Assembly: GCA_025361125.1 (NCBI GenBank)
Contig: JANYBM010000140.1
Coordinates: 46,474 to 110,473, forward strand
Reading direction: 5' to 3'
Origin: Holophagaceae bacterium
GTDB lineage: Bacteria; Acidobacteriota; Holophagae; Holophagales; Holophagaceae
Length of the DNA: 64,000 nucleotides
Shown: piece after piece, positions 1 to 9,536 of the stretch
Position numbering within the stretch: position 1 is the first letter of the stretch
Layout: every line of letters starts with the position of its first letter
Notes under the pieces: model-generated
The model's input: only the letters and a program-made list of their open reading frames with translations
Told to the model about the DNA's origin: nothing
The model's database searches: none
Position numbers and translations under genes: made by a program

Positions 1-307
1 CGTACCGTGCAAGGACAGGTACGGCCTCCTTCACATGCTCGGCCCGATCGCCATCCATGATGGCCCCCAGACGGTCCTCAAGCTTCCAAACGCCATTGCC
101 CACTTCCAACACCACAGCATTGCCGCCACCCCGAACCATGACAGCCTCGAAAGAAGCGCGCGTCCGCAATGAAGGGTTGAAGAAGACCATCCCCAGCAAC
201 TTGTCCGTCAGATGCTTGGGAAACTTCCCTTTCCACGCGGTGGCCTTGGCAAGGATCGATTCCACACCCGCGGGGCCGAGATCTTGTATAGAGGTGAAGT
301 GGTTCAT
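1..307 (-). CDS. argF': N-acetylornithine carbamoyltransferase (N-terminal part; truncated by window edge)
   Basis: Reverse-complement translation from ATG at 307: MNHFTSIQDLGPAGVESILAKATAWKGKFPKHLTDKLLGMVFFNPSLRTRASFEAVMVRGGGNAVVLEVGNGVWKLEDRLGAIMDGDRAEHVKEAVPVLARY. FNPSxRTRxSFE and the MDGDxxEH region resemble acetylornithine transcarbamylases rather than classic OTC. ATGA overlap with the upstream argD stop. Confidence 0.8.
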   Translation of the reverse strand, partial: MNHFTSIQDLGPAGVESILAKATAWKGKFPKHLTDKLLGMVFFNPSLRTRASFEAVMVRGGGNAVVLEVGNGVWKLEDRLGAIMDGDRAEHVKEAVPVLARY

Positions 308-1455
308 AACGTTCCCTCCTGATAGTCATGGATGGTGTCCAACAGCGTTTGGATAGCCTCATCGCTCACATTTAGAGATGGCATGAGACGCAGCACGCCT
401 GGATCGCCGGACCCGCCAACCAGGATCCGCTTGGAGAGTAGGGTCTTTTTCAGGGCACCGGCCTGACTTCCGGCCCGAAGGCCTAAGAGCAGCCCCTGCC
501 CCTGCACCGCACTGACGACAGTTCCAACCAAACCCTGCTGGATCAGCCTTGAGGCTTCCATCGCCCTGGCCATCAGGCCTTCACTATGGATCACTGACAA
601 GGTCGCGAGCAGCGCCGCACAGGCGAGGGGACCACCCCCAAAGGTGCTGCCCAAGTCGCCAGGCTTAAGCTGGGAAGCCACCTCCTCGCTCAGCAGCACA
701 GCGCCCATGGGCATGCCACTGGCCATGCTCTTCGCGCAAGTGGTGATGTCCGGTTGGACTTCATATAGGTGAGCTGCGAATGGTCTTCCCAACCGTCCAA
801 ACCCGGTTTGAACTTCGTCAAATATCAAAAGTGTTCCCGCTGTATGACATTTCGAACGGAGGGTTGCGAACCACTCCGCGTCGGCTGTCTTCACGCCCGC
901 CATGCTCTGGATGGGTTCGAGAATGACCGCGGCAAAGGAACTGAAGTCAACACCCTCAAGTGCATCCATATTCCCGAAGGGAAGAAAAGTGGTGGGTACC
1001 AGAAAATCTTCATAGCCCTTCCGCAGAGCCGCATCGTCCGTCACAGAAAGGGCTAACAGAGTCCTTCCATGGAAGGATCCATCAAAGGCTAGGAAGCCTT
1101 TCCGGCCGGTCAATTTCAAGGCGATTTTCAGTGCGTTTTCCACGGCCTCGGCCCCAGAGTTGCAAAAGAACACTGAGGCCGGGCCATCCGCAAATTGCAC
1201 CAGCGCGCGCGCGGCCTCGTCCCGCAAAGGAATTCGCGCTGCGGTGGAGTAGAAGATCAACTCACCCGCTTGAGCCGAAATGGCATCCACCACCGTTGGA
1301 TGGGAGTGCCCAGTTGCGCATACGCAATGGCCTCCATAGAAATCCCAATAGGCATTGCCATCATCATCAAATACCTGGTCCCCAACACCCTTCAGGATAG
1401 GAAAGGGATAGGCCGCGTAGGTTGGAAGGAGGGCTGGAACCAAATTGGTATGCAC
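304..1455 (-). CDS. argD: Acetylornithine/class III aminotransferase
   Basis: PLP fold type I motifs: FDEVQTGFGR, CAKSMASGMPMGAVLLS, GSTFGGGPLACAA; adjacent to argF' and argR. Confidence 0.85.
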   Translation of the reverse strand: MHTNLVPALLPTYAAYPFPILKGVGDQVFDDDGNAYWDFYGGHCVCATGHSHPTVVDAISAQAGELIFYSTAARIPLRDEAARALVQFADGPASVFFCNSGAEAVENALKIALKLTGRKGFLAFDGSFHGRTLLALSVTDDAALRKGYEDFLVPTTFLPFGNMDALEGVDFSSFAAVILEPIQSMAGVKTADAEWFATLRSKCHTAGTLLIFDEVQTGFGRLGRPFAAHLYEVQPDITTCAKSMASGMPMGAVLLSEEVASQLKPGDLGSTFGGGPLACAALLATLSVIHSEGLMARAMEASRLIQQGLVGTVVSAVQGQGLLLGLRAGSQAGALKKTLLSKRILVGGSGDPGVLRLMPSLNVSDEAIQTLLDTIHDYQEGTL

Positions 1456-1502
1456 GTGTCATCGCATAGATCTGCATGAACCGGCTTATTCCGGTCATTG
1501 AT

Positions 1503-1515
1503 TGCATAATATGCA
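1503..1515. promoter_or_regulatory. Palindrome TGCATAATATGCA in the argD-argR divergent intergenic region; possible ARG-box-like operator
   Basis: Perfect palindrome around a central A. A second palindrome TGAATATTCA lies at 1612-1621. Both sit between divergent argD and argR. Confidence 0.4.
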
Positions 1516-1611
1516 CATATGTAAAATCATAAAGCCAACATTTTTTTCATTCGATATCCAATTATCAGTCATTACGGGATTCGCGGTCAGGCCATCGAAA
1601 AATAGTGATAT

Positions 1612-1621
1612 TGAATATTCA
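1612..1621. promoter_or_regulatory. Palindrome TGAATATTCA upstream of argR; possible operator half-site pair
   Basis: Read directly from sequence; shares TGAAT/ATTCA half-sites with the ARG-box consensus but with non-canonical spacing. Confidence 0.35.
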
Positions 1622-1645
1622 CGTATGAAGTTGCATACTTTTTGA

Positions 1646-2053
1646 ATGAATCGAACCCTGGACGAAATCATCCTGAACGTCATCGAGAAGCACGCTTTGT
1701 CAGATCAAGACGCGTTGCGAGCCGCGCTACTGAAGCAGGGCCACAATTTGACCCAGCCCACCCTTTCACGCCACTTGAAAAAACTGAACGTGCAGAAGAT
1801 AGAAGGCCGCTACCAGCACGTGGAGCCAACTCATAGCCCTTTGCCAACCTTCAGCATGAGTGATGCACCCCCAAACTTGCTGGTGGTGCATACCGAGCCA
1901 GGATTCGCCAATGCCCTCGCCATCAAGTTGGACCAACTTCAGATCCAGGGCATAGCGGGAACCATCGCAGGTGACGACACCATCTTTGTCGCAGTTCATA
2001 ATCAACGTCACCTTGCAGCGGTCAAGACTGCTGTCTCCGCGGCTTTGGGCTAG
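1646..2053 (+). CDS. argR: Arginine repressor ArgR
   Basis: N-terminal wHTH (LTQPTLSRHLKKLNVQKIEGRY) and C-terminal oligomerisation domain (GTIAGDDTIFVAV); divergent from argD. Confidence 0.85.
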   Translation: MNRTLDEIILNVIEKHALSDQDALRAALLKQGHNLTQPTLSRHLKKLNVQKIEGRYQHVEPTHSPLPTFSMSDAPPNLLVVHTEPGFANALAIKLDQLQIQGIAGTIAGDDTIFVAVHNQRHLAAVKTAVSAALG

Positions 2054-2087
2054 GGAATCGCCGCAAGGTGATCCGACGATTTAATAT

Positions 2088-5000
2088 TCATTTCCTCTGA
2101 GCTTTTTGCCAGTCTTCGTGGCTCATTGGCGTCAGAGATAATTGTTGGGAAGCCAGGCCCTGATTCAGTCCGGGCAGCTCCTTTTGAAGGTAGGACTCGA
2201 CTTGATCGTCCGCTGTGGCGATTTCTTTTTTCAGGGCTTCCTTGCGATCCAATTGGGCGGCGCTAGGCTTGCCAGGGTAGCCCGTGATGGCGCCGTAAAG
2301 CAGGGCGACAAAATCTCTCAGGCGCTCCTCTCCGGTAATGCCACCCCCTTCCTTCACGGGGACATATTTGTTGCGCAGTGTTTCAAGTGTTGATGAAAAA
2401 GCCTGCAAGCGGTTTTTCAGTTGTTCATCAGTGGCTTTGGATGCCAGACCCCTGCCCTGGTCCCGCAGATCCACGATGCGATCCACCGTGTAGGTCATGG
2501 CCGCCAGCACATGATAGAGGTCCATGGCCGCTGTAAATTGCGCCTCGCGCTCCTGCCGCGTATGCAAGCTGAGTGGGTCCGGCAGAATCTGAAGGTTGGT
2601 GGAAAGAGTCTCCTTGCCCTTCGTCATCTTCACCAGGTAGGCACCCTCTAGAACTTGTGGTCCCAAAAAGGCGCCGCCCGCAATGGAAGCGCCGGTAGGT
2701 ACTTTTGGGGCCTTCATACGCATAGCCCAATACAGCCGATTCAAACCCTTGCGCTTGTCGCCCGAAAAGGTGTCTATTAGGTTCCCAGCTGCGTCGAAAA
2801 TCTCGAATTTTAAGTCACCGAAAATGTGCCGCTTCTTCTGGTAGTACGCGATGGCGGCGCCATCCTTTGGGCCACGGCCATCGTATTCCGCATCCCCATC
2901 ACTCCAACCATCGTTGCCCAGCTCGTTGAAGGTGGATGGCCGGGTGGGCAGGAACGCCACATTTTTCGCGAGCAGTTCCGGGGTCAGCATCCTCAAGGGT
3001 GTAATGTCGTCAATAATCCACAAGCCGCGGCCATGGGTGGCCAGGACCACATCTTTATCCCGGGGATGGATGGCGATATCACGCACGGGAACCGGTGGGA
3101 AATCGCCACCCTTGAAGGCCGCCCATTGGCCGCCACCATCCAAGCTGATGAACAGCCCTGCTTCGGTGCCGAGATAGAGCAGGGACGGATTCACGGGATC
3201 CTGCTTCACCACATGGGCAAAGCCTTTGAGCTCTGGCGTTGAGAGGGAGCGCCAGGACTTCCCGAAATCACTGGTCATGTAAATGCGAGGCGACATGTCG
3301 CCGGTGCCGTGACCATCGAAGGTTGCGAAAGCCGTGCCCTCATCAAAGGTACTGGCTTCGATCCAGGACACCCACGTATTTTTCGGGAGCCCTGGAATAT
3401 TGGCGACGACGTTAGTCCAATTTTTGCCGCCATTGCGGCTGAGTTGGACGTTGCCATCATCGGTGCCCACCCAGATCGTTTTCGTGTTCCTGGGGCTCTC
3501 GGAAATGGTGTAGATAGTGCAGTGGGTCTCAGCGGAAGAGTTATCCACGGTGAGGCCACCACTATCTTCCTGTTGCTGCTTGGTGGGATCGTTGGTAGTC
3601 AGATCGCCACCTAGTCGCTCCCAAGTCTGACCATGATCATGGGAACGGAATAGGTATTGTGCCCCCATGTACACCGCGGTCTTGTCCTTTGGGCTGAGCA
3701 GCAAGGGCGTGTTCCAGTTCCAGCGGAACTTGGGCTCACCCGCGCCAGGTTGCGGTTGGATGAACCGGGATTCACCCAAGCTCAGGTTGATTCGCCCCGC
3801 ATTTCCGCCCTGGCTTTCGGCATAAACGTAGTTGGCATCCGTAGGATCCGGCTGCACCCAGAAGCCATCGCCCCCATACAGATTCTTCCAATGACGATTC
3901 TGGATGGATCCACCGGTCCGCGAAGGCCCCATCCAGGAGCTGTTGTCCTGCAAGCCACCAAATACGCGATAGGGCAAAGCCATGTCCAGTGCCACGTGAT
4001 AGTACTGGCCGATCGGAAGGTTGCGCATGAAGCGCCAATTGGCTCCGCGATCCTCGCTGCCATAAAAGCCGCCATCAGTGCCTGCATAGATGCGCTCCGG
4101 GTTTTCGGGGTCAATCCAGGTGGCGTGCCAATCGCCATGGGCGCTCCCGCCGATGACGCTGAAGGTCTTGCCGCCATCGTCGCTCACGGTCATGTTCAAG
4201 CCCGGTTTGTAGACCCGCATGGGATCTTTGGGGTCCACGAACAGGGAGCCGAAATAGAAAGGACGGATGATCGTATTGGCGCCACTGTGGCCGCGCACCC
4301 AGGTTTCGCCACCATCATCAGAGCGGAATAGTGCGCTGTCCTTGGCTTCCACGTTGGCGTAGACGATTTGGGGATTGCTGGGCGAGAGGGCCAGGGCGAT
4401 GCGTCCAAGATCACCAACCGGTAGCCCGTGGCTGGTGCCTTCACTGAGTTTGGTCCAGGTGGCGCCGCCATCGGTTGATTTGAAAAGGCCGCTTCCAGGA
4501 CCGCCGCTTTCGAAAGCCCAGGGTTTGCGCCGGTACTGCCACATGGAGGCGTAAATTATTTTGGGGTTTTTCGGGTTCAGAATGAGACTTGCACAACCAG
4601 TGTCATCGTTGATGAATAATATGCGGGTCCAGGTCTTGCCGCCGTCGAGAGTCTTGTAGAGGCCTCGCTCGCTATTGCTGTTCCAAAGATGGCCCATGGC
4701 AGCCACGAAGACGATGTTGCTGTCGGTGGGGTCCACTTCAATACCTGCAATGCGTTCGGAATCCGGCAGGCCCATCAAGGTCCAGTTTTCACCTCCGTCT
4801 GTGGTTTTGTAGACACCGTTCCCAAGGGAAACGCTGTTGCGCACCCATGTTTCACCCGTTCCAACCCACACAGTCTTGGGATCCTTTGGATCAATACGAA
4901 TGGCGCCGATGCTTTGGTTGTATTTGTCGAAGACGGCTTTGAAGGTTGTGCCTCCGTTGACCGATTTCCAAACTCCCCCACTGGCGGCACCCACAAATAG

Positions 5001-5195
5001 GGTCGTACGGCCTTTTTCGTGAACACCATCCATGGTGGAGATGCGGCCCGACATGGCCGCAGGGCCGATGTTGCGAATGCCCAGGCCGGAAATGGTTTCA
5101 GACTCAAGCTTGACGGGCTCGGGCTTGGCCTCCTGCGAGTTGAGCATCATGCTGCTGATGGCAAGGCCAAACATGATTCGCGAGATTCGGCGCAT
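2088..5195 (-). CDS. Exported sortilin/VPS10-like BNR-repeat beta-propeller protein
   Basis: Many S/T-x-D-G-G-x-T-W BNR/Asp-box repeats (STDGGATWTKL, SDDGGETWVRG, TSDFGKSW). Signal-like MRRISRIMFGLAISSMMLNSQ. Start placed at the internal Met because the longer ORF overlaps the upstream gene. Confidence 0.8.
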   Translation of the reverse strand: MRRISRIMFGLAISSMMLNSQEAKPEPVKLESETISGLGIRNIGPAAMSGRISTMDGVHEKGRTTLFVGAASGGVWKSVNGGTTFKAVFDKYNQSIGAIRIDPKDPKTVWVGTGETWVRNSVSLGNGVYKTTDGGENWTLMGLPDSERIAGIEVDPTDSNIVFVAAMGHLWNSNSERGLYKTLDGGKTWTRILFINDDTGCASLILNPKNPKIIYASMWQYRRKPWAFESGGPGSGLFKSTDGGATWTKLSEGTSHGLPVGDLGRIALALSPSNPQIVYANVEAKDSALFRSDDGGETWVRGHSGANTIIRPFYFGSLFVDPKDPMRVYKPGLNMTVSDDGGKTFSVIGGSAHGDWHATWIDPENPERIYAGTDGGFYGSEDRGANWRFMRNLPIGQYYHVALDMALPYRVFGGLQDNSSWMGPSRTGGSIQNRHWKNLYGGDGFWVQPDPTDANYVYAESQGGNAGRINLSLGESRFIQPQPGAGEPKFRWNWNTPLLLSPKDKTAVYMGAQYLFRSHDHGQTWERLGGDLTTNDPTKQQQEDSGGLTVDNSSAETHCTIYTISESPRNTKTIWVGTDDGNVQLSRNGGKNWTNVVANIPGLPKNTWVSWIEASTFDEGTAFATFDGHGTGDMSPRIYMTSDFGKSWRSLSTPELKGFAHVVKQDPVNPSLLYLGTEAGLFISLDGGGQWAAFKGGDFPPVPVRDIAIHPRDKDVVLATHGRGLWIIDDITPLRMLTPELLAKNVAFLPTRPSTFNELGNDGWSDGDAEYDGRGPKDGAAIAYYQKKRHIFGDLKFEIFDAAGNLIDTFSGDKRKGLNRLYWAMRMKAPKVPTGASIAGGAFLGPQVLEGAYLVKMTKGKETLSTNLQILPDPLSLHTRQEREAQFTAAMDLYHVLAAMTYTVDRIVDLRDQGRGLASKATDEQLKNRLQAFSSTLETLRNKYVPVKEGGGITGEERLRDFVALLYGAITGYPGKPSAAQLDRKEALKKEIATADDQVESYLQKELPGLNQGLASQQLSLTPMSHEDWQKAQRK

Positions 5196-5244
5196 CGGTC
5201 CTCCGGTGGAGCAAGAACAGTTATCGTGCTGGAGGTGCTTGAGC

Positions 5245-6051
5245 TCAGCCTTTCTTTTCCGGGACGGCCGACTTGGCTGGCTCAGCGGTTTTCGCAGGCG
5301 CTGGCTCAGCCTTTTTCTCTGGCATCTTGAATATCGCGTCGTCAATGGCAGGGTTTATTTCCACCTTTTCGATGGTCAATTTCTGTTTTTCAGGACGCCC
5401 CTTGGCACCCATCTCCATGGAGTGGGGCATCATCACGCCACCTTCTTCTTTGTAGTCGCCGAGGGTGGTCTCGGTCTCAATATCTGTGCCACGTACTGTG
5501 CGTTTGCTGGCCTGCTTCACGGCCAGAAAAGAATCTGCGTCCAAGTAGATGATCTGGGTGTTGCCATTCTTCAGCGTCAGCTTCAGCTTATGAGCAGAAC
5601 TGCCTTCCACGTCCTCCTTGCCCAGGTACTCAACTTTGTGGCCTTTGTCCTTGTAATCAACCAGGGGACCATCAAGGTCCGCCTGCTGCTCGGCATTCTT
5701 GAGGGCGTCAGCATCCATGAGTTCAGCGTCCTTTTTACCGCCATAGCCGGCGAAGGGGTTGATGGTCCAACCACTCTTGCCGTCAAACGCTTCGATGAGA
5801 TGCATGTTCTGAACTGTCACGTCCTGATAGAAACTGCCGGGCCTCTTCTGCTCCATCACAAAAGGCGCCTCCATGGGACCAAAAGCAGCCTTCCCGGTGA
5901 TTCGGATGGCTTTGATTGCCTTCAATTTGGCCATGCCGCCCATGGCCTCTACATTCTTGGCGATGATCTGATCAGCGCTCTGGACCTGGGCCATGAGGGG
6001 CGCTGCCGCAATGATGGGCACGACGATGAGGTGAAGCAGGCGATGGGTCAT
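5245..6051 (-). CDS. LolA-like/outer-membrane lipoprotein-sorting-like exported protein
   Basis: Signal peptide MTHRLLHLIVVPIIAAAPLMAQ; LolA-fold-like pattern (AxGGxxKLKAIKAIRITGK ... IIYLDADSFLAVK); Lys/Pro/Ala-rich C-terminus. Confidence 0.6.
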   Translation of the reverse strand: MTHRLLHLIVVPIIAAAPLMAQVQSADQIIAKNVEAMGGMAKLKAIKAIRITGKAAFGPMEAPFVMEQKRPGSFYQDVTVQNMHLIEAFDGKSGWTINPFAGYGGKKDAELMDADALKNAEQQADLDGPLVDYKDKGHKVEYLGKEDVEGSSAHKLKLTLKNGNTQIIYLDADSFLAVKQASKRTVRGTDIETETTLGDYKEEGGVMMPHSMEMGAKGRPEKQKLTIEKVEINPAIDDAIFKMPEKKAEPAPAKTAEPAKSAVPEKKG

Positions 6052-6189
6052 AAGACCTCCATTTGGGTTAATCAGGGGGGAAGAAAAAGCAAGGATCAGG
6101 ATGCAAGGGAAAAGCGTTTTGGACACCAGATTATTTTAGGAAAACCACATCTGCCGCCAAACCGCGGGAATGCGCCGCTCAGTGGGGGT

Positions 6190-7515
6190 CTAGCGCATGG
6201 CTTCCATGGGGCTAAGACGCGAAGCCTTCAACGCAGGGTACAGACCGAACACCAGTGCTAGACCCAAAGCCACGGCCCACGCCAAAAGCAGTCCCATGGG
6301 ATTCACCACGAGGCCATACGGAAAATTGGCGGAAAGAGCCTTGCAGACCATGGTGCCCCCAAGAGTTCCCGCAGTGGCACCAAGCACCGCCAATACCAAG
6401 GCTTCGAGCAGGAACTGGATGAAAATTTCATGATCCGAAGCCCCCAGGGCCTTGCGCAGCCCGATTTCGAAACGCCGATCGCTGAAGCTGATGAGCATGA
6501 CGCTCAACACACCCACACCACCTACCAATAGCACCGTGGCCGCAAGACTCTGCAAGACCACCTGCCAGCCCCAGATTTGGTCCTTGAACTGCTGATAGGC
6601 GCGCACCAGTTCTGCTCCTAGGTCCGCCACCTCGATGTCCTCGATGCCGTGATGGGCCTGCTTGGCCCGACTCAAGAGCATGGCGCTTACTTCGTCCACA
6701 TCTTTCTTGGATTTCAATTTCACCGCCAATTGGCTCAACTTATGGGTTGTATCCATGCGGTCCATATAGGCTTCCAATGGCATCAGGATTCCGTTGCCAT
6801 CAAGCCAGGTGTCGTCGCTCATCACCTGCAAGGGAGCGAGCACCCCAACGATGAGAAAGCTTTGTGCTTCAAGCTGGACAGTTCGGCCCACCGGGTCCGC
6901 GCCGCCAAATAGTTTCGAAGCGATGCTTGAACCCACCACCACCACGGCGCTGCGGCGTTTGGAATCCGCTTCGGTAAGGCCACGACCCATCCCGATGCGG
7001 CGATTCATCCAGGAGAAATAATCGGGTGTCACACCGATGGCAAAGGTGCGTTCCGTACCTCCAATGACCCGCACTGGTGTCTGCTTGTAAGCGCGCGGAA
7101 GAAAGGCCAGCACTTTGTCATGGGGTGCCGTGAGTCGTGAGAGATCTTCGGACCTGAGCCCCGGGCTCATGGCAAAACGCTTTTGCTCTTCCGTGGTTTC
7201 CGGATCTTTGGGCGTCAGCATCACAGTCCCATCAAAACTCAGTCCGGAAAATCCGGTGCTGATCTTATCGACTACGCCATCCATCACGGAGGTCATGATC
7301 ACCAGCGCAAAAACGCCGAGCATGAGCAAGGTCAACGTCAAGAAGCTCCGCAGCTTGTGGGCCCAAAGTTCTGTCAGCCCTGTACGAATCACTTCCAGCA
7401 CCAGCGCCAGGCGGGCAGAGAAAGAAAAGCGATGATCGCCAAATCCTGGTGATGATTCCACGCCGTCCAAAAGGCTTGGCCCCGGTGCTACCAGGCTAGA
7501 GGTCGTGTCATTCAT
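6190..7515 (-). CDS. MacB-like ABC transporter permease (FtsX domain)
   Basis: N-terminal TM and MacB periplasmic core, FtsX C-terminus ending GLYPALKASRLSPMEAMR; overlaps the upstream permease stop. Confidence 0.85.
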   Translation of the reverse strand: MNDTTSSLVAPGPSLLDGVESSPGFGDHRFSFSARLALVLEVIRTGLTELWAHKLRSFLTLTLLMLGVFALVIMTSVMDGVVDKISTGFSGLSFDGTVMLTPKDPETTEEQKRFAMSPGLRSEDLSRLTAPHDKVLAFLPRAYKQTPVRVIGGTERTFAIGVTPDYFSWMNRRIGMGRGLTEADSKRRSAVVVVGSSIASKLFGGADPVGRTVQLEAQSFLIVGVLAPLQVMSDDTWLDGNGILMPLEAYMDRMDTTHKLSQLAVKLKSKKDVDEVSAMLLSRAKQAHHGIEDIEVADLGAELVRAYQQFKDQIWGWQVVLQSLAATVLLVGGVGVLSVMLISFSDRRFEIGLRKALGASDHEIFIQFLLEALVLAVLGATAGTLGGTMVCKALSANFPYGLVVNPMGLLLAWAVALGLALVFGLYPALKASRLSPMEAMR

Positions 7516-8761
7516 AACGCAGTGCTTCCATTGGGGAAAGCCGGCTGGCTTTCCATGCAGGCACCAGAGCGAACAGAAATCCAAACATGATGGCCAATGC
7601 GAAGGCCCAGAGAAAACTGCTCAGTTCCATGCCCAGCGGGACCCCGATGTAGTGGGTGATGAACCACGAGAACCCTACGCCGACCCCAAGTCCGACCGTG
7701 CTTCCCAGCGCCGTGAGTAGAAGCGCTTCGGTCATGAATTCCTTGAAGATTTCTCGGCCCCCGGCGCCAATGGCCATCTTCACGCCCACCTCCCGCACGC
7801 GCTCTTTCAGTGATGCCAATTGGATATTCACATTGACAATGCCACCGCCCAGCAGGGCAAGCACACCACTCAACATGAAGATGATGTTGTACGCATCGCC
7901 AGTGTCCCGCCGCTTGCGCTCCCGCGCGGCCACATCATCCAGGCGAAAATCATCCTGTAGGCGATGGTTGGTTTTCAAAACAGAAGTGAGGCCTTTCGCA
8001 AAAGCCTCGATGGTGTCCACCTTCGGAATGCGAAAGGTCACTTTATCCACCCGCTGATAGTTGTCCCCCTGCATGCGCTGCTGAACCAGGGTCGCGGGCA
8101 CGGCGATGAGCCGGTTCTTGCGGTGGAACATGTTGCCCTGGCCCGGCGTATCGCGGAAGCGGAAGATCCGTTGGTTCAACACGCCCACCACCGTTACGGG
8201 AACATCACCCACGCGAATGATGGCGCCCAGGCCGGCGCCAGATGGGAAATAGGTCTGATAGGCTTCACTTCCGAGTACCGCCACGGCCGCGGCGCCAGCG
8301 ATATCAGATTGTGAAAAACTCCGCCCCTGGGCGATATCGTACCCTTCGATGGCCAGGTAATCGCCATTGATGCCTTGCACGCGCCGCTCCTGGTCAGTGA
8401 AAGCCGAGCGTACGCGGGCACGGGCATTGCGCTGAACACTGACGCCCTCCACTTGGGCCGAAGCCAATCCGCGGCCATCATCCATATCCTGATGACGCAG
8501 CCCCAGGTTGGCATTTTGCAGGGCGGTGGGGGTGCCGTTATTGCCGATGTTGTTGGGCTGGACGTTGAGTTTGTCCAGACCTCCGAGCTTCACATAAAGG
8601 GTTTCGCTGCGCTTCCGGAAGGAATCCGTGATGGAAAAACCACCCAGCACCGAAGCCACGCCCAGCACGATGCCGAGGGTTTGGAGGCTTGACCGCCCAA
8701 GGTTTTCCCGGATTTCCATCCACGCGGATTCCATCCGCAGGCGGAAGGCTCCGGTGCCCAT
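7508..8761 (-). CDS. MacB-like ABC transporter permease (FtsX domain)
   Basis: FtsX-type C-terminus (ALVPAWKASRLSPMEALRYE); paralogous to the next gene in the operon. Confidence 0.85.
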   Translation of the reverse strand: MGTGAFRLRMESAWMEIRENLGRSSLQTLGIVLGVASVLGGFSITDSFRKRSETLYVKLGGLDKLNVQPNNIGNNGTPTALQNANLGLRHQDMDDGRGLASAQVEGVSVQRNARARVRSAFTDQERRVQGINGDYLAIEGYDIAQGRSFSQSDIAGAAAVAVLGSEAYQTYFPSGAGLGAIIRVGDVPVTVVGVLNQRIFRFRDTPGQGNMFHRKNRLIAVPATLVQQRMQGDNYQRVDKVTFRIPKVDTIEAFAKGLTSVLKTNHRLQDDFRLDDVAARERKRRDTGDAYNIIFMLSGVLALLGGGIVNVNIQLASLKERVREVGVKMAIGAGGREIFKEFMTEALLLTALGSTVGLGVGVGFSWFITHYIGVPLGMELSSFLWAFALAIMFGFLFALVPAWKASRLSPMEALRYE

Positions 8762-9450
8762 CAGGCAACACCTGCTATAGCGCCAGCAATGAGTCCATCG
8801 CGGATCTCCACCCGGCGCTGTGCCAGGGCGGCGATAGAGGGATCGTGGGTTACGAGCACCAAGGTATTTCCCATGGCGTTCAATTCCTGGAAGAGATCCA
8901 ACACTTCCGCGCCCGTATGTGAATCCAGCGCTCCGGTAGGTTCGTCCGCCAACAACAACGCAGGTTCGTTCGCCAAGGCCCGGGCGATGGCCACACGCTG
9001 ACGCTGCCCGCCGCTTAAATTGCCCGGAAGTACGTTCGCTTTTTCGGGCATGCCGACCTTTTCCAACAATGTCATGGCCCGTTCCCGGCGCTCTTTCCGA
9101 CTCACCCCCGCATAGAGCATGGGCAATTCCACATTACGCAGGATGCTGGCTTTGGGCATCAGGTTGTAGCTCTGGAAAATGAAGCCGATTTTGATATTAC
9201 GGATGCGCGCCAGTTCACTTCCTGAAAGGCCTTGGACTTGGGTGCCATCAAGGGCGTAGGTTCCGCTGGTGGGGGCATCCAGGCAACCGATGATGGCCAT
9301 AAGTGTGGATTTTCCAGAACCCGATGGTCCCACGAGCGCCACGAATTCGCCCTTGGTCACCGCGAGATCAATGCCTCGCAGTGCATGGACGGCTGTGCCG
9401 TTGGCGCCGAAGGTCTTGGTCAAAGCCTGGGTCTGGATGATGGGGGACAT
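8761..9450 (-). CDS. MacB/LolD-type ABC transporter ATP-binding protein
   Basis: Walker A GPSGSGKST, signature LSGGQRQRVAIARAL, Walker B LLLADEPTGALDS. Confidence 0.93.
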   Translation of the reverse strand: MSPIIQTQALTKTFGANGTAVHALRGIDLAVTKGEFVALVGPSGSGKSTLMAIIGCLDAPTSGTYALDGTQVQGLSGSELARIRNIKIGFIFQSYNLMPKASILRNVELPMLYAGVSRKERRERAMTLLEKVGMPEKANVLPGNLSGGQRQRVAIARALANEPALLLADEPTGALDSHTGAEVLDLFQELNAMGNTLVLVTHDPSIAALAQRRVEIRDGLIAGAIAGVA

Positions 9451-9536
9451 CGCTCGCTCCGCTCGCGGGGGTGAAGGATGAAACTTGAAGGATGAATGAT
9501 GAGGATTCTTCAACCTGCATTCTTCAGACTTCAGCC

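Noticed and set aside
3657-4331. 224-aa + strand ORF
   Set aside because: Antisense to BNR repeats of the VPS10-like protein; no family resemblance.
5032-6261. 409-aa + strand ORF
   Set aside because: Antisense to the LolA-like gene and the start of the VPS10-like gene; composition typical of spurious antisense ORFs.
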